This document shows positions 51,339 to 62,940 of a stretch of 64,000 bases of DNA, piece by piece. The notes beneath the pieces are model-generated. The model searched no databases, had not been told where the DNA came from, and saw only the letters and a list, made by a program, of their open reading frames with translations. Position 1 is the first letter of the stretch. The number at the start of each line of letters is the position of its first letter. Made by a program: the position numbers and the translations under genes. The DNA comes from Himantopus leucocephalus (lineage: Eukaryota > Chordata > Aves > Charadriiformes > Recurvirostridae). Where the stretch lies: assembly GCA_003993805.1 (NCBI GenBank), contig RSEF01000005.1:18506969-18570968 (forward strand), in the 5' to 3' direction.

Positions 51339-53043
51339 CTGTTAGGACAATGGAGGATTCAGTGCTGACCGTGCTTTACATCTACCACTTTTACTGTACT
51401 GTTAGTGTGTGCTATATGGAAATTCATGCATAGCTTAATTGTAGTCTCTCTATTCTTCTTATCAAATCTCTTTACATCAAACCAGTTGTTCTTTTCTTTG
51501 CATTGGAGAGATGCAAAGTTTCCCAAGAAGAATGGGGAAAACGAACAATAGAAGAATAATGTATAGCAGAAGTAGTGCAAAATGATTACAGCAGTTATAG
51601 ACATTTAAACTCAAGCTTGAAGAATAATGCTGGATGTAAAGAATATGGTAGATGTCTGAATACATGTATTATATGTAATACATGTTAAAGTATCCACTGA
51701 GCTCAAAAGTTATGGTCAGCAAAAAAATGAAAACAGCTTAACAGCCACCAGGAAGCCAATATTAGTCAAGACAGTTATCATACAATCAAACAGATAAAAT
51801 AAAACTTCCACAAAAGTCTATGATCAGAGACTGTATACATTTTCACCCATGGAGCACGCAGACACCACTAGGCCATAGAAGGTAGTTGGAATGCAATACA
51901 CCACTTGGAATAAGGCACCAATGCAGAGTCTCAAAGATAAATAAATTAACACCAGAATACTTAAAACTTAGGCAAAAGAATAAAGAATTACTAAGCAAGA
52001 TGATTTAATCATTTTGTATTTTCTTCTAAAAACAAAGACCACTGATGAAAAAACCCAAATACTATACTATCTTCAGAAAAAAATAATAAAATGCTTATGA
52101 ATAGTGATTTATAAACAATACTGAGTAAGTAATTGCATAGACAAAAGACACATTAAGATGTGCTCCAATTAAATTAAATTAAATTACAAAAAAGGAACAG
52201 ATTATTATCTTTGTACAAATAAGAGCGTTAGAGTATGGTCATTAATGGCAACATTTATACTGAAAAAAAACCAGCCAGGGCTGGAACCATTCCCTGGCCA
52301 TAAGGCCAAGTAGCAGACTGTGTGCTCCAGTGACACACTGCATTTGGCTTTGGTCCTCACATGTGGTGGTTTTCTGGTTTTGAGACAAAATCATTTTAGG
52401 CATGGATGGCTTTTTTAGCTAAAAAAGAGCTATCAAATTATCACTGTGGGACTATGCATATCAGGAAAATACGGCTAGGTATTAGAATATCTGAGTTAGG
52501 GTATCAGATCATGCCATATAAGAGGCAGCAAAACAAATGAGATGATGTTAGAACAGCGCATGGGAAGAGTGTGGAAGAGAGCAAGTATGAGAATGTTTTG
52601 CTGACACTTCCCAATTAAAAGGGCACTTGGGGTTTGGCCTCCCCAAATTGTGCCTGTCTTCTTCCACAGCCAGAAAGACTACTACTGTATAGATGTAGAT
52701 TACAAATAATAGGAACCAGAATTATCTTAACACTGCTTTCCCAAAAAATAAAAATTAGAAAAAGAGATTATTTTTTTTCTTGAAAAATCATGAGTGAATG
52801 CATGCATTCAAACAGGCATGAAACTGGGAAGTTAATTTTAAATAGTGATAGAAAAGATATTTATTCTGTCAATATGGACCTCATATGACTTTTCCAATCA
52901 TAAAAGAGACATTTCCAAAGAAACAGTTGATGAGAAGAGCATCCAATTTTCACACAATATATGTGTGGCAAAGGAGAAGGAACATTGGGTAGGACAGGAA
53001 AAAAGAAGAAAGAAGCCATCCAAAGAGAAAGGAAGTTCCTTAC
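51339..53043 (-). other. CD44 intron between variable exons c and d
   Basis: 1.7 kb. Nothing further recognised. Confidence 0.75.
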
Positions 53044-53166
53044 TAGTATTTGGAGCATACTCATCCTTGGCCACACTCCTGTCCCAGCCTGGAAACACTG
53101 TTGGGTAAATCGTCTCCTCCGAAGAGTCTTCATCATCTGAACCATTGCCACTTGAGGTCGTATCTG
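53044..53166 (-). CDS. CD44: CD44 variable exon c (v3-like, glycosaminoglycan attachment motif)
   Basis: 123 nt, phase 1-1. Encodes DTTSSGNGSDDEDSSEETIY, then PTVFPGWDRSVAKDEYAPNT. The SGNGSDDED string matches the SGxG-plus-acidic consensus for xylosyltransferase, as in human v3 (SGSG followed by acidic residues), where heparan or chondroitin sulfate chains are attached that bind growth factors. PGWD may parallel the GWEP of human v3. Acceptor AACATCATCACAG with a poor pyrimidine tract; donor AATACTA|GTAAGG. Function as a proteoglycan exon is inferred from the motif. Confidence 0.9.
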
Positions 53167-53842
53167 CTGTGATGATGTTAAACCTGCCATGAAGCCCTAA
53201 CCCACAAGGTCTTTTGCTGACAGCAATTACACTTTCCTGTCTCGCCTACATGCAGCCTTACAATCACAGAGGAGAGTGTACAGCACCATGCTTCCCACGG
53301 TCCATATCTCCTCCTGGTTCTTCCACCCACAAGGGATTCATCACTCTGCCATGGCCCTGTCGAAACTGCCCCAGCATGGCTCCTGGCTATGTTTCAGTGC
53401 CCTATGCACACTTGCAGCACTAACCATACTCTGTCCTCTTCTAGCAGAGTGAGCGTAGTGTACTGGCTTGCAAACGTTTTCTTCTTTTCTCCCCCACAAG
53501 TCCTTCTCATTGGAATAGTCTACTTCTAAATTGCCTCCAAACAGGAAAAAAGAAAAACCCAAGTATATCCTTTATAAAATGACTCACATACTCATCCCTT
53601 TCAGACAAGCAGAATATTTCTACAGCACATGAACAATGTGGACAATTGCTCTATCACTACCACAGTCAGTGAGACATAGCCCAGTACTTTGCTTTTCCCA
53701 CTTCAAACACATGGTAGTGAAAAGAAGTGACATATACCACACATTCAACCCCCCTAGACTTAATGATTCTGAAGCTTGCTGCCCTGGTGCTCTGGTTATT
53801 CAGCCCCTAATCAAAGCACCCTCTTAGCATGACATTCTTTAC
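53167..53842 (-). other. CD44 intron between variable exons b and c
   Basis: 0.7 kb, somewhat GC-rich, with chance open frames on both strands. No further exon. Confidence 0.75.
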
Positions 53843-53968
53843 CCTTGGTTGCTTGTGTGGGGTCTTGCATCTTCTCTCCAGGATTTGACCACCACCAGCG
53901 GTTTGAGACCAGATTCCACTGAGCTTGGGTGGTAGCTTTCTCCAGGTTGTCATGATGAGGCCCTGGAG
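53843..53968 (-). CDS. CD44: CD44 variable exon b (v2-like)
   Basis: 126 nt, phase 1-1. Encodes PGPHHDNLEKATTQAQWNLV, then SNRWWWSNPGEKMQDPTQAT-K. The Thr/Gln start followed by a Trp cluster resembles human v2 (ATKRQETWDWFSW...); a v6 resemblance (QWFGNRWHEG) is also possible, but the order favours v2. Acceptor GTCCTGACAG; donor ACCAAGG|GTAAAG. Three consecutive Trp are striking for an otherwise hydrophilic stem. Confidence 0.87.
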
Positions 53969-56833
53969 CTGTCAGGACATGACTCATTCAACCAAGATCA
54001 TGTTATTATTTCTTGAGAAGCATTTTTCTCCAGCAAAGTCAAGTCCACCAGCACCACCACCCTGAGCATGCTCATGCCACTGAGATGGATGTGAGTGCAA
54101 GGTGAATGTATGAACCCGTGGCATCATTACATTCCTCAAACAGCAAAATTATCCAATGCTTTTAGAGTAAATGAAGTTTGAATCATTCTACTAAAGTATA
54201 AGATTGTGTTACCAGCTCTGAAAGTCCAGTAAATTTATTGTGCATAGCATTTTTACATGTCAGATCAAAATATGTACTGCATGTGAAATATGCCCAAATA
54301 TTTTGACAAAAATCATTCAAAGCTAATAGAAGCAGGCATACCATAGAAATTGAAATCCCTCAAGCAAGCAAGTTGATAGCTTAATCTTTGTCTCTGCTGA
54401 GAAAGTTATGCATCAAGTAGAGTTTGCAAGAATAGCTGTGCTTCAAGTCATACACATATTCACCCAAAGAAAGCAAAATCTACTTCAAAACATTTCTCTG
54501 GAAATATTTTTATTCTGGCAATTCCTTGCAAGCAATATTTTTATCAGCATTTAGACCATCTTACTTCTATATCTTGAAGATGAAGATATCATGTACTGTT
54601 TTTTATTCAGAAAAAAATCTTTAAATAATTAATTCAGAAAAATATCTTGAATACTTACATCAAACACAATAGTTTTGATCAATTTTTGTGCAATATATGA
54701 AAGCATTGGAGAATGCAAGACCTAGGAATCAAAGTTCTACTGATCAAACAGGATAAACTGATTTTCTTCAGTCTGCTGTAGTTAGGTTTTGCTGATCTGT
54801 AAACTGCAGAGTGTATGAAGTGTATAGAATTAAACTCAGAACTACACTTTTTCAAGGTGTAGCTATTTTGGCAGCAAAACCTAACAGAGTTTGCCTTTCT
54901 GAAACACTGTCCTTGACTGAATAAATATTCCTTCTTCTCATAGTCACTAATTGCTCCTTAAACTTAGTACTACTAGTATTTAACTTCTGAAAGGAGTGCT
55001 AATTTACTCATTTGTTTGTAATGCAGTAAAATTAAATGAAATGGGTCTGTTTGGCTTTAAAATTGTGTTGTTGAGTAATAGCTAAAGCTATCAACAAAGC
55101 CCAGGTGCAGTACTTTCATGATCTTTTTTTCAAGAGAATCAATCTATCAACCCTAAAACAATAAGCAGTAATCACTTCTGTGATACGCACATATAAATAT
55201 TGAGGTATCTTGTTACATAGCTCTATAGTTATTTTGATCTTTTAAAATCTTAAATATCTCTAGCTTTCCCTCTGTAATATAGTCATGCCCATGAGATAGA
55301 TCTGTTAACAACAGGAAGGCAATATGTATTTAGGATCAACGCATTTGATAATCAAGTAGTAAAAGGAAAACCAAAAGCTTTTCTGCCTAGAAACAATGCA
55401 CATGTTTTTTCAATGGGTATAGAAACATCTGTACAAGGAAGCTCTAACTCACACACACATACAAAAGCAAATAAATATGAAGGAAAAATCACCACCAGAA
55501 TCAACCAAACTCCCCACTGTTACCAGGTGGGATTCTGCTACAGCCCCCCTTCCCCGTGCCTTACAGGCAATACTTTGTAGCAAAACCTTTCACTTGAAAC
55601 AAGCACCAGAAAATTCTCTACCTGCTGTAAAGGTTTAGGGGAAAACCAATGCGATATTTCTTTTTTCCATCTACATATTTATAAGGTGTTACTAACCTTC
55701 CCATTCTCTGGGACAAGATGCTTGGTTGAATGATTTCTGTCTTTTAGTACAGTTTTTGCTTACTGTGTAAGACTTACAATTGTTCTTACTCTTATCCTGT
55801 GATTTCTAACTACAGTAATGTGGGCACCGCCCCTTGAAGTCACATGGACCATTTGACCATCTATCAACAACCAACAAACGATTAAGCAAATTCCTCAGTA
55901 TCACAGGCTTCCATGTTGGGAAAAAAAAGAGTGAGTAGGAAGAAGCTTTCATTTCTATTAGTTCAGTCTTTACTACAACACACCTCTGTAGATCTCCTCT
56001 GTGTAGTTAAAATGTTCTCCCTTTAGGTTTACTTTATTTTCTGGGGCAAAGACCTTTATCAATCTAAACTTAAGAACTAGAGTGAATATATGTACAGTTC
56101 CACTTTAAAATGTGTAAGATGATTTTAAAAGTTTTTATTTGCTGTAGCTGCTGTGCACTACATATTTGATAAAAACAACACAAGCAGTTTTTCCCACTCA
56201 GTACAGCTATTTAAGGACAAAGCAGAGAAAATGGCTACTGTTCTTCTGAGCCCTCAAAGCCTGTGGAACCATCACAGGCCCCAGTTTTTTCTCATGCATA
56301 TTGCCAACAACAAGGACGAAATTAATTTTTGCAGTGCACAAGTGGCTTGTCAATTGGAACTACCACTTAAAGCACTGCTTTGGTGAGTGAGGCCATGGTT
56401 TTGATGTGGATTACCCACATTCACAATCATAAATATATTAGAATCACAGACACTTTCATCACAAATTGACAAAAATATCCTTTTCTACATCAGAAATAGA
56501 TTGACTTCAAGTGATAACTAGTTGCACTGATTTGGGGTGCCTCACAGAGTAAATAGATGTGATAAAAAAGCAGTGAGAAATACAAACCAACAATCTTTCT
56601 GAACTCACATATAAGCATTGAAGTAAACGTACAGTAAATGTTTTTGCTCCCCTTGTCCCAGAGAGTGAAGTTTATTTCTGACTTAACCAGTCTGGAAAGT
56701 ACTGTCTTTCAATGTCTTTCCAAAATTGGAGATGACATATACTTCACCACTTACCAGAATGCCCTGCTGTAAGAATAAAGCAGTTTTAATGCAATCTATA
56801 TTTGATGTAGTTATTATAATACATAAATCTTAC
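53969..56833 (-). other. CD44 intron between variable exons a and b
   Basis: 2.9 kb, AT-rich. A strong donor-like GTAAGTATTC near 54655 has no v-like frame upstream. No exon supported. Confidence 0.75.
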
Positions 56834-56929
56834 TAGTACTCGCAGGATACTGTCCACTGTCTTTTGCAGGGGAATCATCAGCTGCTGTCACCAAAGGGAT
56901 GTCAGGTGATACAGAAGAAACTTCATCAT
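56834..56929 (-). CDS. CD44: CD44 variable exon a (first variable exon)
   Basis: 96 nt, phase 1-1. With the G of exon 5 it encodes DDEVSSVSPDIPLVTAADDS, then PAKDSGQYPAST. Acidic and Ser/Pro-rich. Acceptor CATCACCATACAG; donor GAGTACTA|GTAAGA. By order it takes the v1 place, which in human is interrupted by a stop; here it is open. The QYPAS/T end recurs in exon d (QYPSSAG). Confidence 0.87.
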
Positions 56930-57494
56930 CTGTATGGTGATGGATGAATTATTACTATTTCATTAGCTGAATGGCAACTCATTACTCACAACTACTGCAA
57001 TTATTCTATACTGCAAGCTTCATTCCTTCATTTGTTGGTCCAAGAGAGAAGAAAGATACAGACTAGGTTATTCAAATAATTCAATGCCAAATAACCTTAC
57101 TTTACTAACATTGTAAGGATATCACCAAAACAGATTCTATCAAGAGGAGTATATATTACAGTGATAATGAACATTCTGGCAATGATCTGTTCATGTGATT
57201 CAAGCTCTAATTGTACCTGTATACCATCTGAACAGATTCTAGAGCAATGAGTGAAGGTATTTGTATTCCCCTTTTTATTGACATATATTCTGAGATTTAG
57301 TCCAAAAATCTAAACTCTGCATGTAAGCAGAGCTGATAAGAGTTGTCACAGCAAGTAATTGAAATACATGGCATACACCTTGGGGAATTAGAGATGAGGC
57401 TTCTTATTCTTATTCCCTCATGATATCCTTTAACTAGCCATGTAATCCTTCACTAAGTTATTTTAAAGAGGATATAGTGGCAACCAGTCCTTAC
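56930..57494 (-). other. CD44 intron between exon 5 and the first variable exon
   Basis: 0.57 kb. Nothing recognised. Confidence 0.75.
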
Positions 57495-57734
57495 CAGAAT
57501 CTTTCTTAGGAATTTCTTTTTCACCCCCTCCAGAAGAATGATCTGGCAGCTGTGAGACTGGAGCAGTACTTCCATAATATGAGGAGCTGGATCTCCTGAT
57601 GGAGGTATCCATGGGAGTTGTGTCATGTGTTGATCCACTACCTACATTTTCATCATCTGCACCTGAGGTTGAGGGCTCTCCACTCTGATGTGTGCCATCT
57701 GCATTATAACGTGAACCATCTGCATTGTCAATGA
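57495..57734 (-). CDS. CD44: CD44 exon 5: constant stem
   Basis: 240 nt, phase 1-1. Encodes IDNADGSRYNADGTHQSGEP, then STSGADDENVGSGSTHDTTP, then MDTSIRRSSSSYYGSTAPVS and QLPDHSSGGGEKEIPKKDS-G. The start corresponds to human IVNRDGTRY, the C-terminal extension of the link domain; the rest is Ser/Thr/Gly-rich stem with several Ser-Gly pairs. Acceptor CTTTCCAACAG, donor TTCTG|GTAAGG. In the standard form it splices directly to 40907, giving in-frame Gly at the junction. Human exon 5 is of similar size (231 nt). Confidence 0.96.
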
Positions 57735-58425
57735 CTGTTGGAAAGAGGAAATTAAGAAGCTAATAATATCAAGGAGCTACACAGCTATATTTTAGTAATG
57801 CTAAACATTTTAAGTCCTGTAACAAAAAATTAAAGAGAAACGGTTGTGGACTAATATCAGTTCATCCATTTTTGCCATCCTAACTAATGTGTCTAAATCA
57901 TACATCACTAAGCTATGCCTGATGTATACGTGCCAATGTATTTGTCAAACATATAGGGCTTACTCTGCATCAAGTATTTTGATATTTTGATCAGACAGTT
58001 TGATTTTGAACATATAATCTTGGCCTCTGTTAAGTCAATCAGAATTTTAGAATTGGGACAAATAATTTATTATGAGAGTTTTCTTCCACTTCCATATGCT
58101 TTTCTGACCAGCAGCTCAAATGAGATGTAGAAAGATTGCTGTCTTTAGTAAAGTCCTGTGTGTCAAAGAAACATTAGCAGCTCTGAGGTGCTAAAAATGT
58201 CAAATACCTATATAAAAAATATTTGGTAGCACCTTGAGACAAACCAGGCTCCATAGGATTTAGGGGAAGGCAAGTGGCCAGTTGCTTTAATTACTGTCAA
58301 ACACCTCTTGACTTCTTTTTCTTATGTTTGGCTTGATTTCTAATATTAGCAATTGTTTATGGAAAAAAATATAACCAGATCCTAAAAATGAAACAAGTGA
58401 CAGGTCTTTCCAAACAATACAGTAC
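57735..58425 (-). other. CD44 intron between exons 4 and 5
   Basis: 0.69 kb. Nothing recognised. Confidence 0.8.
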
Positions 58426-58497
58426 CTATTTCACCCTGATTATTGAGGAAAGATGTATCTAGTCTTTCAATTGGCTCACACACTTTGTCCCTTGTTT
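58426..58497 (-). CDS. CD44: CD44 exon 4: end of hyaluronan-binding domain
   Basis: 72 nt, phase 1-1. With the G of exon 3 it encodes ETRDKVCEPIERLDTSFLNN-QGEI. It supplies the sixth conserved cysteine (KVCEPI; Cys129 in human), which pairs outside the core link module. Acceptor CTTTTACAG, donor AATAG|GTACTG (not strong). Human exon 4 is 70 nt; the exon is otherwise diverged. Confidence 0.93.
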
Positions 58498-59930
58498 CTG
58501 TAAAAGAAAGACAACAGAGAATATTAATTTGAGGAAATTGAGAAAAAAAGTCACAGGTATACCCATATTAATTGTACATAATCACAAAATGTCAGCTTCA
58601 GATGTGAAATATAGAAAACAAATTTCCAAATCAATTGTTATTCACTAATCTACCTACATTCCCTTTTTGCTCCTTCCCAGATGAGGCACTTCAAGATTTT
58701 CCTGTCAGCTAACGATGAAATTCTCTGTTTCTATAACCATTCCCGAAAATGGTTGCAATCAATGTCAGTTAAAATAGCCTTATAACTCAGTTTCAGTGCA
58801 GACAGCCCCACTGTCATGGTGGCAGTGGTAGCTGTAATCCTTCTTACCTGGAGAGACCCCGACCCCTCCATGGAGGGCTCTGCACAGGCAGAGGGTGCCC
58901 TGGTTTGGTGAGCACCGCTTGCTCCAGTGGTGCTATGTTTGGGACAGTGTGTGAGGCACCTGCTCATAGTACTGAAAGGGAATGACACCTGGGAGGAGTT
59001 ATAAAGCTCTGGTGGGGATGGACATCACTGTAGCAGGAGAAGGGTTATCTGTGGTTGACAGAGGATGGCAGCTCACCTGATACTATGCCAATGCAAAGAT
59101 GATTTTTAATTATATGACCACCAAGAACAAAATAAAAAAGATGTCAGTGTTATTCAAATCATCAATGAATTTTGCCTACAGTTTTCTGTAAGGTCTCTTT
59201 CCACTGTGAATGTAATAATCTACTGAAATTGAAGACACTTGAAGTTAGTCCAAATTTTATCTTCAAATACTGTGTTCAGCATCTGTCACAAGATTACCTA
59301 CATTTTCCTAATAATTTAGTAAAATTTTTCCAACTATTAAAAAACTCAAAACCTTAGAAGAAAGCAGTCTGCTTCTGACCCACGTCGCTACCTAACTGCC
59401 TAATATCTGAATGGAGATTTGCCACAGAGCAAATACTGGATGAACTGCAAACAGGAGAGCAGCAGCCACATCCATGGGCCTGGGATGGCCACCCTGGGGC
59501 TTGGAGCTGCTGCAGGTGGCAGCCACTCCTAGAATCCCTTAACACAAATAACCATTGTTCACTATAGAAGCTCATGTGTGCATGAACAGAATAGCTGAGT
59601 GCGATTGCCTACAACAGTTATGTCTTTTAGACTCACTGCTGCAGTGGTTCACTGCACTAAGCCATCATAATAAACTATTCTGATTCTACTAATATAGTTC
59701 CAAGGGCAGAAAACAGTTTAACTCAAAACACACTAATGACAAAATGGGTGAACCTCATTGCTCGTATTATAGATACAGTTCTAGAGGCTGACAAAATGTA
59801 TTTCTTCTTAGCTAAAAAAACAGATGTTATTTAATACAGAAGCCCTCATTCCAGTACCTTAAATAGGAGATTACATATGTTATTGTTAGTTAATCTAGAA
59901 CTAAAATATGTCATAAAAGCATATACATAC
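58498..59930 (-). other. CD44 intron between exons 3 and 4
   Basis: 1.4 kb. It contains a GC-rich block (about 58790-58990) with a strong acceptor/donor pair flanking 124 nt (58848-58971), discussed as a finding. Otherwise nothing recognised. Confidence 0.7.
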
Positions 59931-60067
59931 CTGTCGCATTGTAACAGTATGCATCATACCGACCAGTTGTGTTTGCTGAAAGTTTGTAAATGCCAGTGTG
60001 ATTTGCGGCACAAAGATGATAGGGATTGATTCGTGGGATAACAATATTCCCCACTACAAAACCATAC
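59931..60067 (-). CDS. CD44: CD44 exon 3: second half of the link domain
   Basis: 137 nt. The first base completes the Arg split across the exon 2 junction; it then encodes [20 protein letters not shown], then [20 protein letters not shown], then CYNAT. The RY pair formed at the junction corresponds to hyaluronan-binding Arg78-Tyr79 of human. Cysteines in HLCAAN and AYCYN correspond to Cys97 and Cys118. N-glycosylation sites NHT, NTT and NAT are present. Acceptor CTTCACAG, donor GACAG|GTATGT. The family's IPRI and CAANxTG strings make the call secure. Confidence 0.97.
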
Positions 60068-61309
60068 CTGTGAAGAACAGAGGAAAATACACATTACGTA
60101 TTGTAGCAGGTGACATAAATGTTCTAGATGTTGCAAACATGAAGCTACAAAGTCATTATTTTCATCTTATATTATTTTTAATAAGTCAATGCATTTATGC
60201 ATACTTTTTGTATATGAAAGGTGTTCCTTTCTCACATGTAGTCTCCAGCTACTCAACACCATTTTTCTTGTAATTTGTAGAGCTAAACACATTTTAATTA
60301 AGTGAACATTTTGTTATAGCTAGGACTATTGGTTCCAGAGCAAGGCAGTGAAAGTGAGGAACTGGGAGGCAAGTGCACTTTTTATTCAGTTTGAGGTTGT
60401 ATCACTAGACACTAAAGCCCGATGTCTTTTTTCTTCAGGGAGTCACATTTTCTTTATTTTGAGCATAACATAATGCTCAGTGACATTTCACATAAAAATG
60501 TTGGGAGCTTGGAGTTGGGAGTATAGTACCTGAGCAAATTTAGAAAATGACTGTAAGACATGCCACTTCCTGCAAAAGCTGACAGCTTAGTAAAATATTC
60601 AGATACAACACTCATTCATCCACAAATTCTTACTGTATCTTTCAGTTGAGCAATGTGGCTATCATGTACAGAGCTCATACATTTCAGTGAAGACTGTGGT
60701 TAACAGAGCTACGTAATACACAATGTGTTATTACTATTTTGCAATCCTGTAACACCTGATTAATTCCAATGTAGTTAGCTGTGGGGTGTGATAGAATGGT
60801 AATGAGAACTGGGGTCTGGTTTGGGTACAATTTATCAGTGAGCAGTAAATTTCATAGTTTAGCAATTTTTTACCTGTGAGCCCCATTCCAGTTACATGCC
60901 TAATGTGCAGATATTTGGCAATTCTGAAACTCTCTTGTAGGTGGAATTATAAACTGCTTTACTCACACTTCCAACTGAGCCTATGATGTTGACACTTAAT
61001 CACCCATTAATCACCTACTTGTCTTATGGTCTGTTGATTCATCTTATTCACTCACCATTCCACATGTATTTTGATTATTATATGCAGTATATTTTTTCTC
61101 TTCTACTCAGACTTGATAAGAGCCTAGCCTTACTGACAAGGACTTCTAGCACAGGATCAACAAATGAAAGTAAGAGGGTGGGAGGGATGACCGGAAGGAG
61201 GGGAGGAAGGAGTCCTATCTTCCTGCCTTACATGTCCAAATCTGTCCTCTGCTAAACTCTGAATTAGGGAGAACTGGATCATTAATGAAAAACTGTAGCT
61301 CCCCACTGC

Positions 61310-61325
61310 AAAAAAAAAAAAAAAA
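61310..61325. repeat. Poly(A) run
   Basis: About 15 consecutive A. CD44 intron 2. Confidence 0.9.
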
Positions 61326-61953
61326 TTCTCTCTACTCCTTCTTTCAATTGTCTTTATATTTTAATTTCAGAAATGACTTTCCACATTGCAGAACACTGAT
61401 AATTGCTAGCACTAGAAATCTCCACCCCTAGGCATTTAGTTAGGTTCCTTCATCTTGACATACTGTGTAGTGCTGGACAATTCAAAATGCTAAGTATGTT
61501 CATACACTACTGTTAGAGAAAGAACATGCCCACTATGTTATGCCGCAGTTTTCCCTCAGAAGAAAGAATTGTCTATAGTCTTTATGTGGTACTATTTTAA
61601 GTGACATTCCCACTTCTCATGGAAGGATCTTCCAAGAATTATCTGTCCATTGTTCCCTGACACTATAGTCCACCTCTTTCACCACCATGCAGGGCATAAT
61701 GCTTGTGAAACTGTATGTGCCATATGCTGTCATCAATGGCAGTGCATGACCTTTATATGTATAAGAATGTTTTCAAGGCACTACACATATATCTTTCTAT
61801 GATTACAAATTACTTTGCACAGATACTATTAACTTGAAAGGAGCTTTATTCAATTCTCATAGGCTTGCAAGCCAGAGGGAAAGAACATTCATGCATTAGG
61901 CATTAAAAAAGTAAAGCACCACTGACTAAACTGAAATGAAATTCAATTACAGC

Positions 61954-62652
61954 AGGGGTTACAGCATTGGTGGATAAGAGAAGAGCAACTGACTTCAGCT
62001 ACCTGGACTTGTGCAAAGCATTTGACATCCTTGTCTCTAAATTGGAGAGACATGGAGTTGATGGATGAAACACTTGGTGGATAAGGAATTGGCTGGATGG
62101 CTGTACTCAAAGAGTTGTGGTCAATGGGTCAATGTCCAAGTGGAGACCTGTGACAAGTAGTGTTCCTCAGGCATTGGTACTGGGACTGTTGTTGTTTAAC
62201 ATCTTTGTCGGCGACATGGACAGTGGGATTGAGTGACCCTCAGTAAGTTTGCTGACACCATCAAGCTGTGTGGAGTGGTTGACATGCTGGAGGGAAGGGA
62301 GGGAGTCCAGAAGGGTCCAGAGGGACCTGGACAGGCTTGAGAGATGGGCCCTTGCAAACCTCATGAAGTTCAATAAGCCCAAGTGCAAGGTCCTACGTCT
62401 GGGTCGGGACAATCCCAAGCACAATTACAAGCTGGGTGGAGAATGGATTGAGAGCAGCCCTGAGGAGAAGGACTCGGGGGTGTTGGTTGATGAGAAGCTC
62501 AACATGAGCAAGCAATGAGCACTCGCAGCCCCAAAAGCCAAATGCATCTTGGGCTGCATCAAAAGAAGCGTGGCCAGCACGTCAAGGGAGGTGATTCTGC
62601 CCTCTACTCCGCTCTTGTGATACCCCACCTGAAGTACTGTGTCCAGATCTGA
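61954..62652 (+). mobile_element. CR1 LINE fragment (RT C-terminal region)
   Basis: Degenerate CR1 ORF2: [10 protein letters not shown] (RT motif A) near 62000, then the region with [20 protein letters not shown] and [16 protein letters not shown] (62330-62450) and [10 protein letters not shown]. Truncated at both ends; the terminal ATTCTATG octamers are missing. Frameshifts and stops occur. Opposite in orientation to CD44. Confidence 0.93.
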
Positions 62653-62940
62653 ACATCTTCCTAATTAGTGTCAATCTTTAGTTATCTTTACATTTTAAGA
62701 GGTTAAGAATTTTTAAAGATAATTGGTAAAAAGTATATGCAGTCAAGGACTTTGTTATTACTGGACCCAGAGCAAACATACACATGCACAAAGATGTTTT
62801 GTTCATCACAGGATACAACTTACTTGAGGACTTATACGGCCATCTAATTAACAGCTATAAAAAGTCAACTGTAATTATTACACTATAGCACCGGTGAGGG
62901 ACTTGTCACGATACATTAATTTTCTTAAGAATTTCTTTAC

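Larger units (their letters stand above)
60068..62940 (-). other. CD44 intron between exons 2 and 3, with CR1
   Basis: 2.9 kb. It holds an A-rich run (61310-61325) and a plus-strand CR1 reverse-transcriptase fragment (61954-62652). No exon. Confidence 0.85.

Noticed and set aside
54650..54740. Strong donor-like GTAAGTATTC on the minus strand
   Set aside because: The upstream open segment ends in a stop in the required phase and has no CD44-stem composition.
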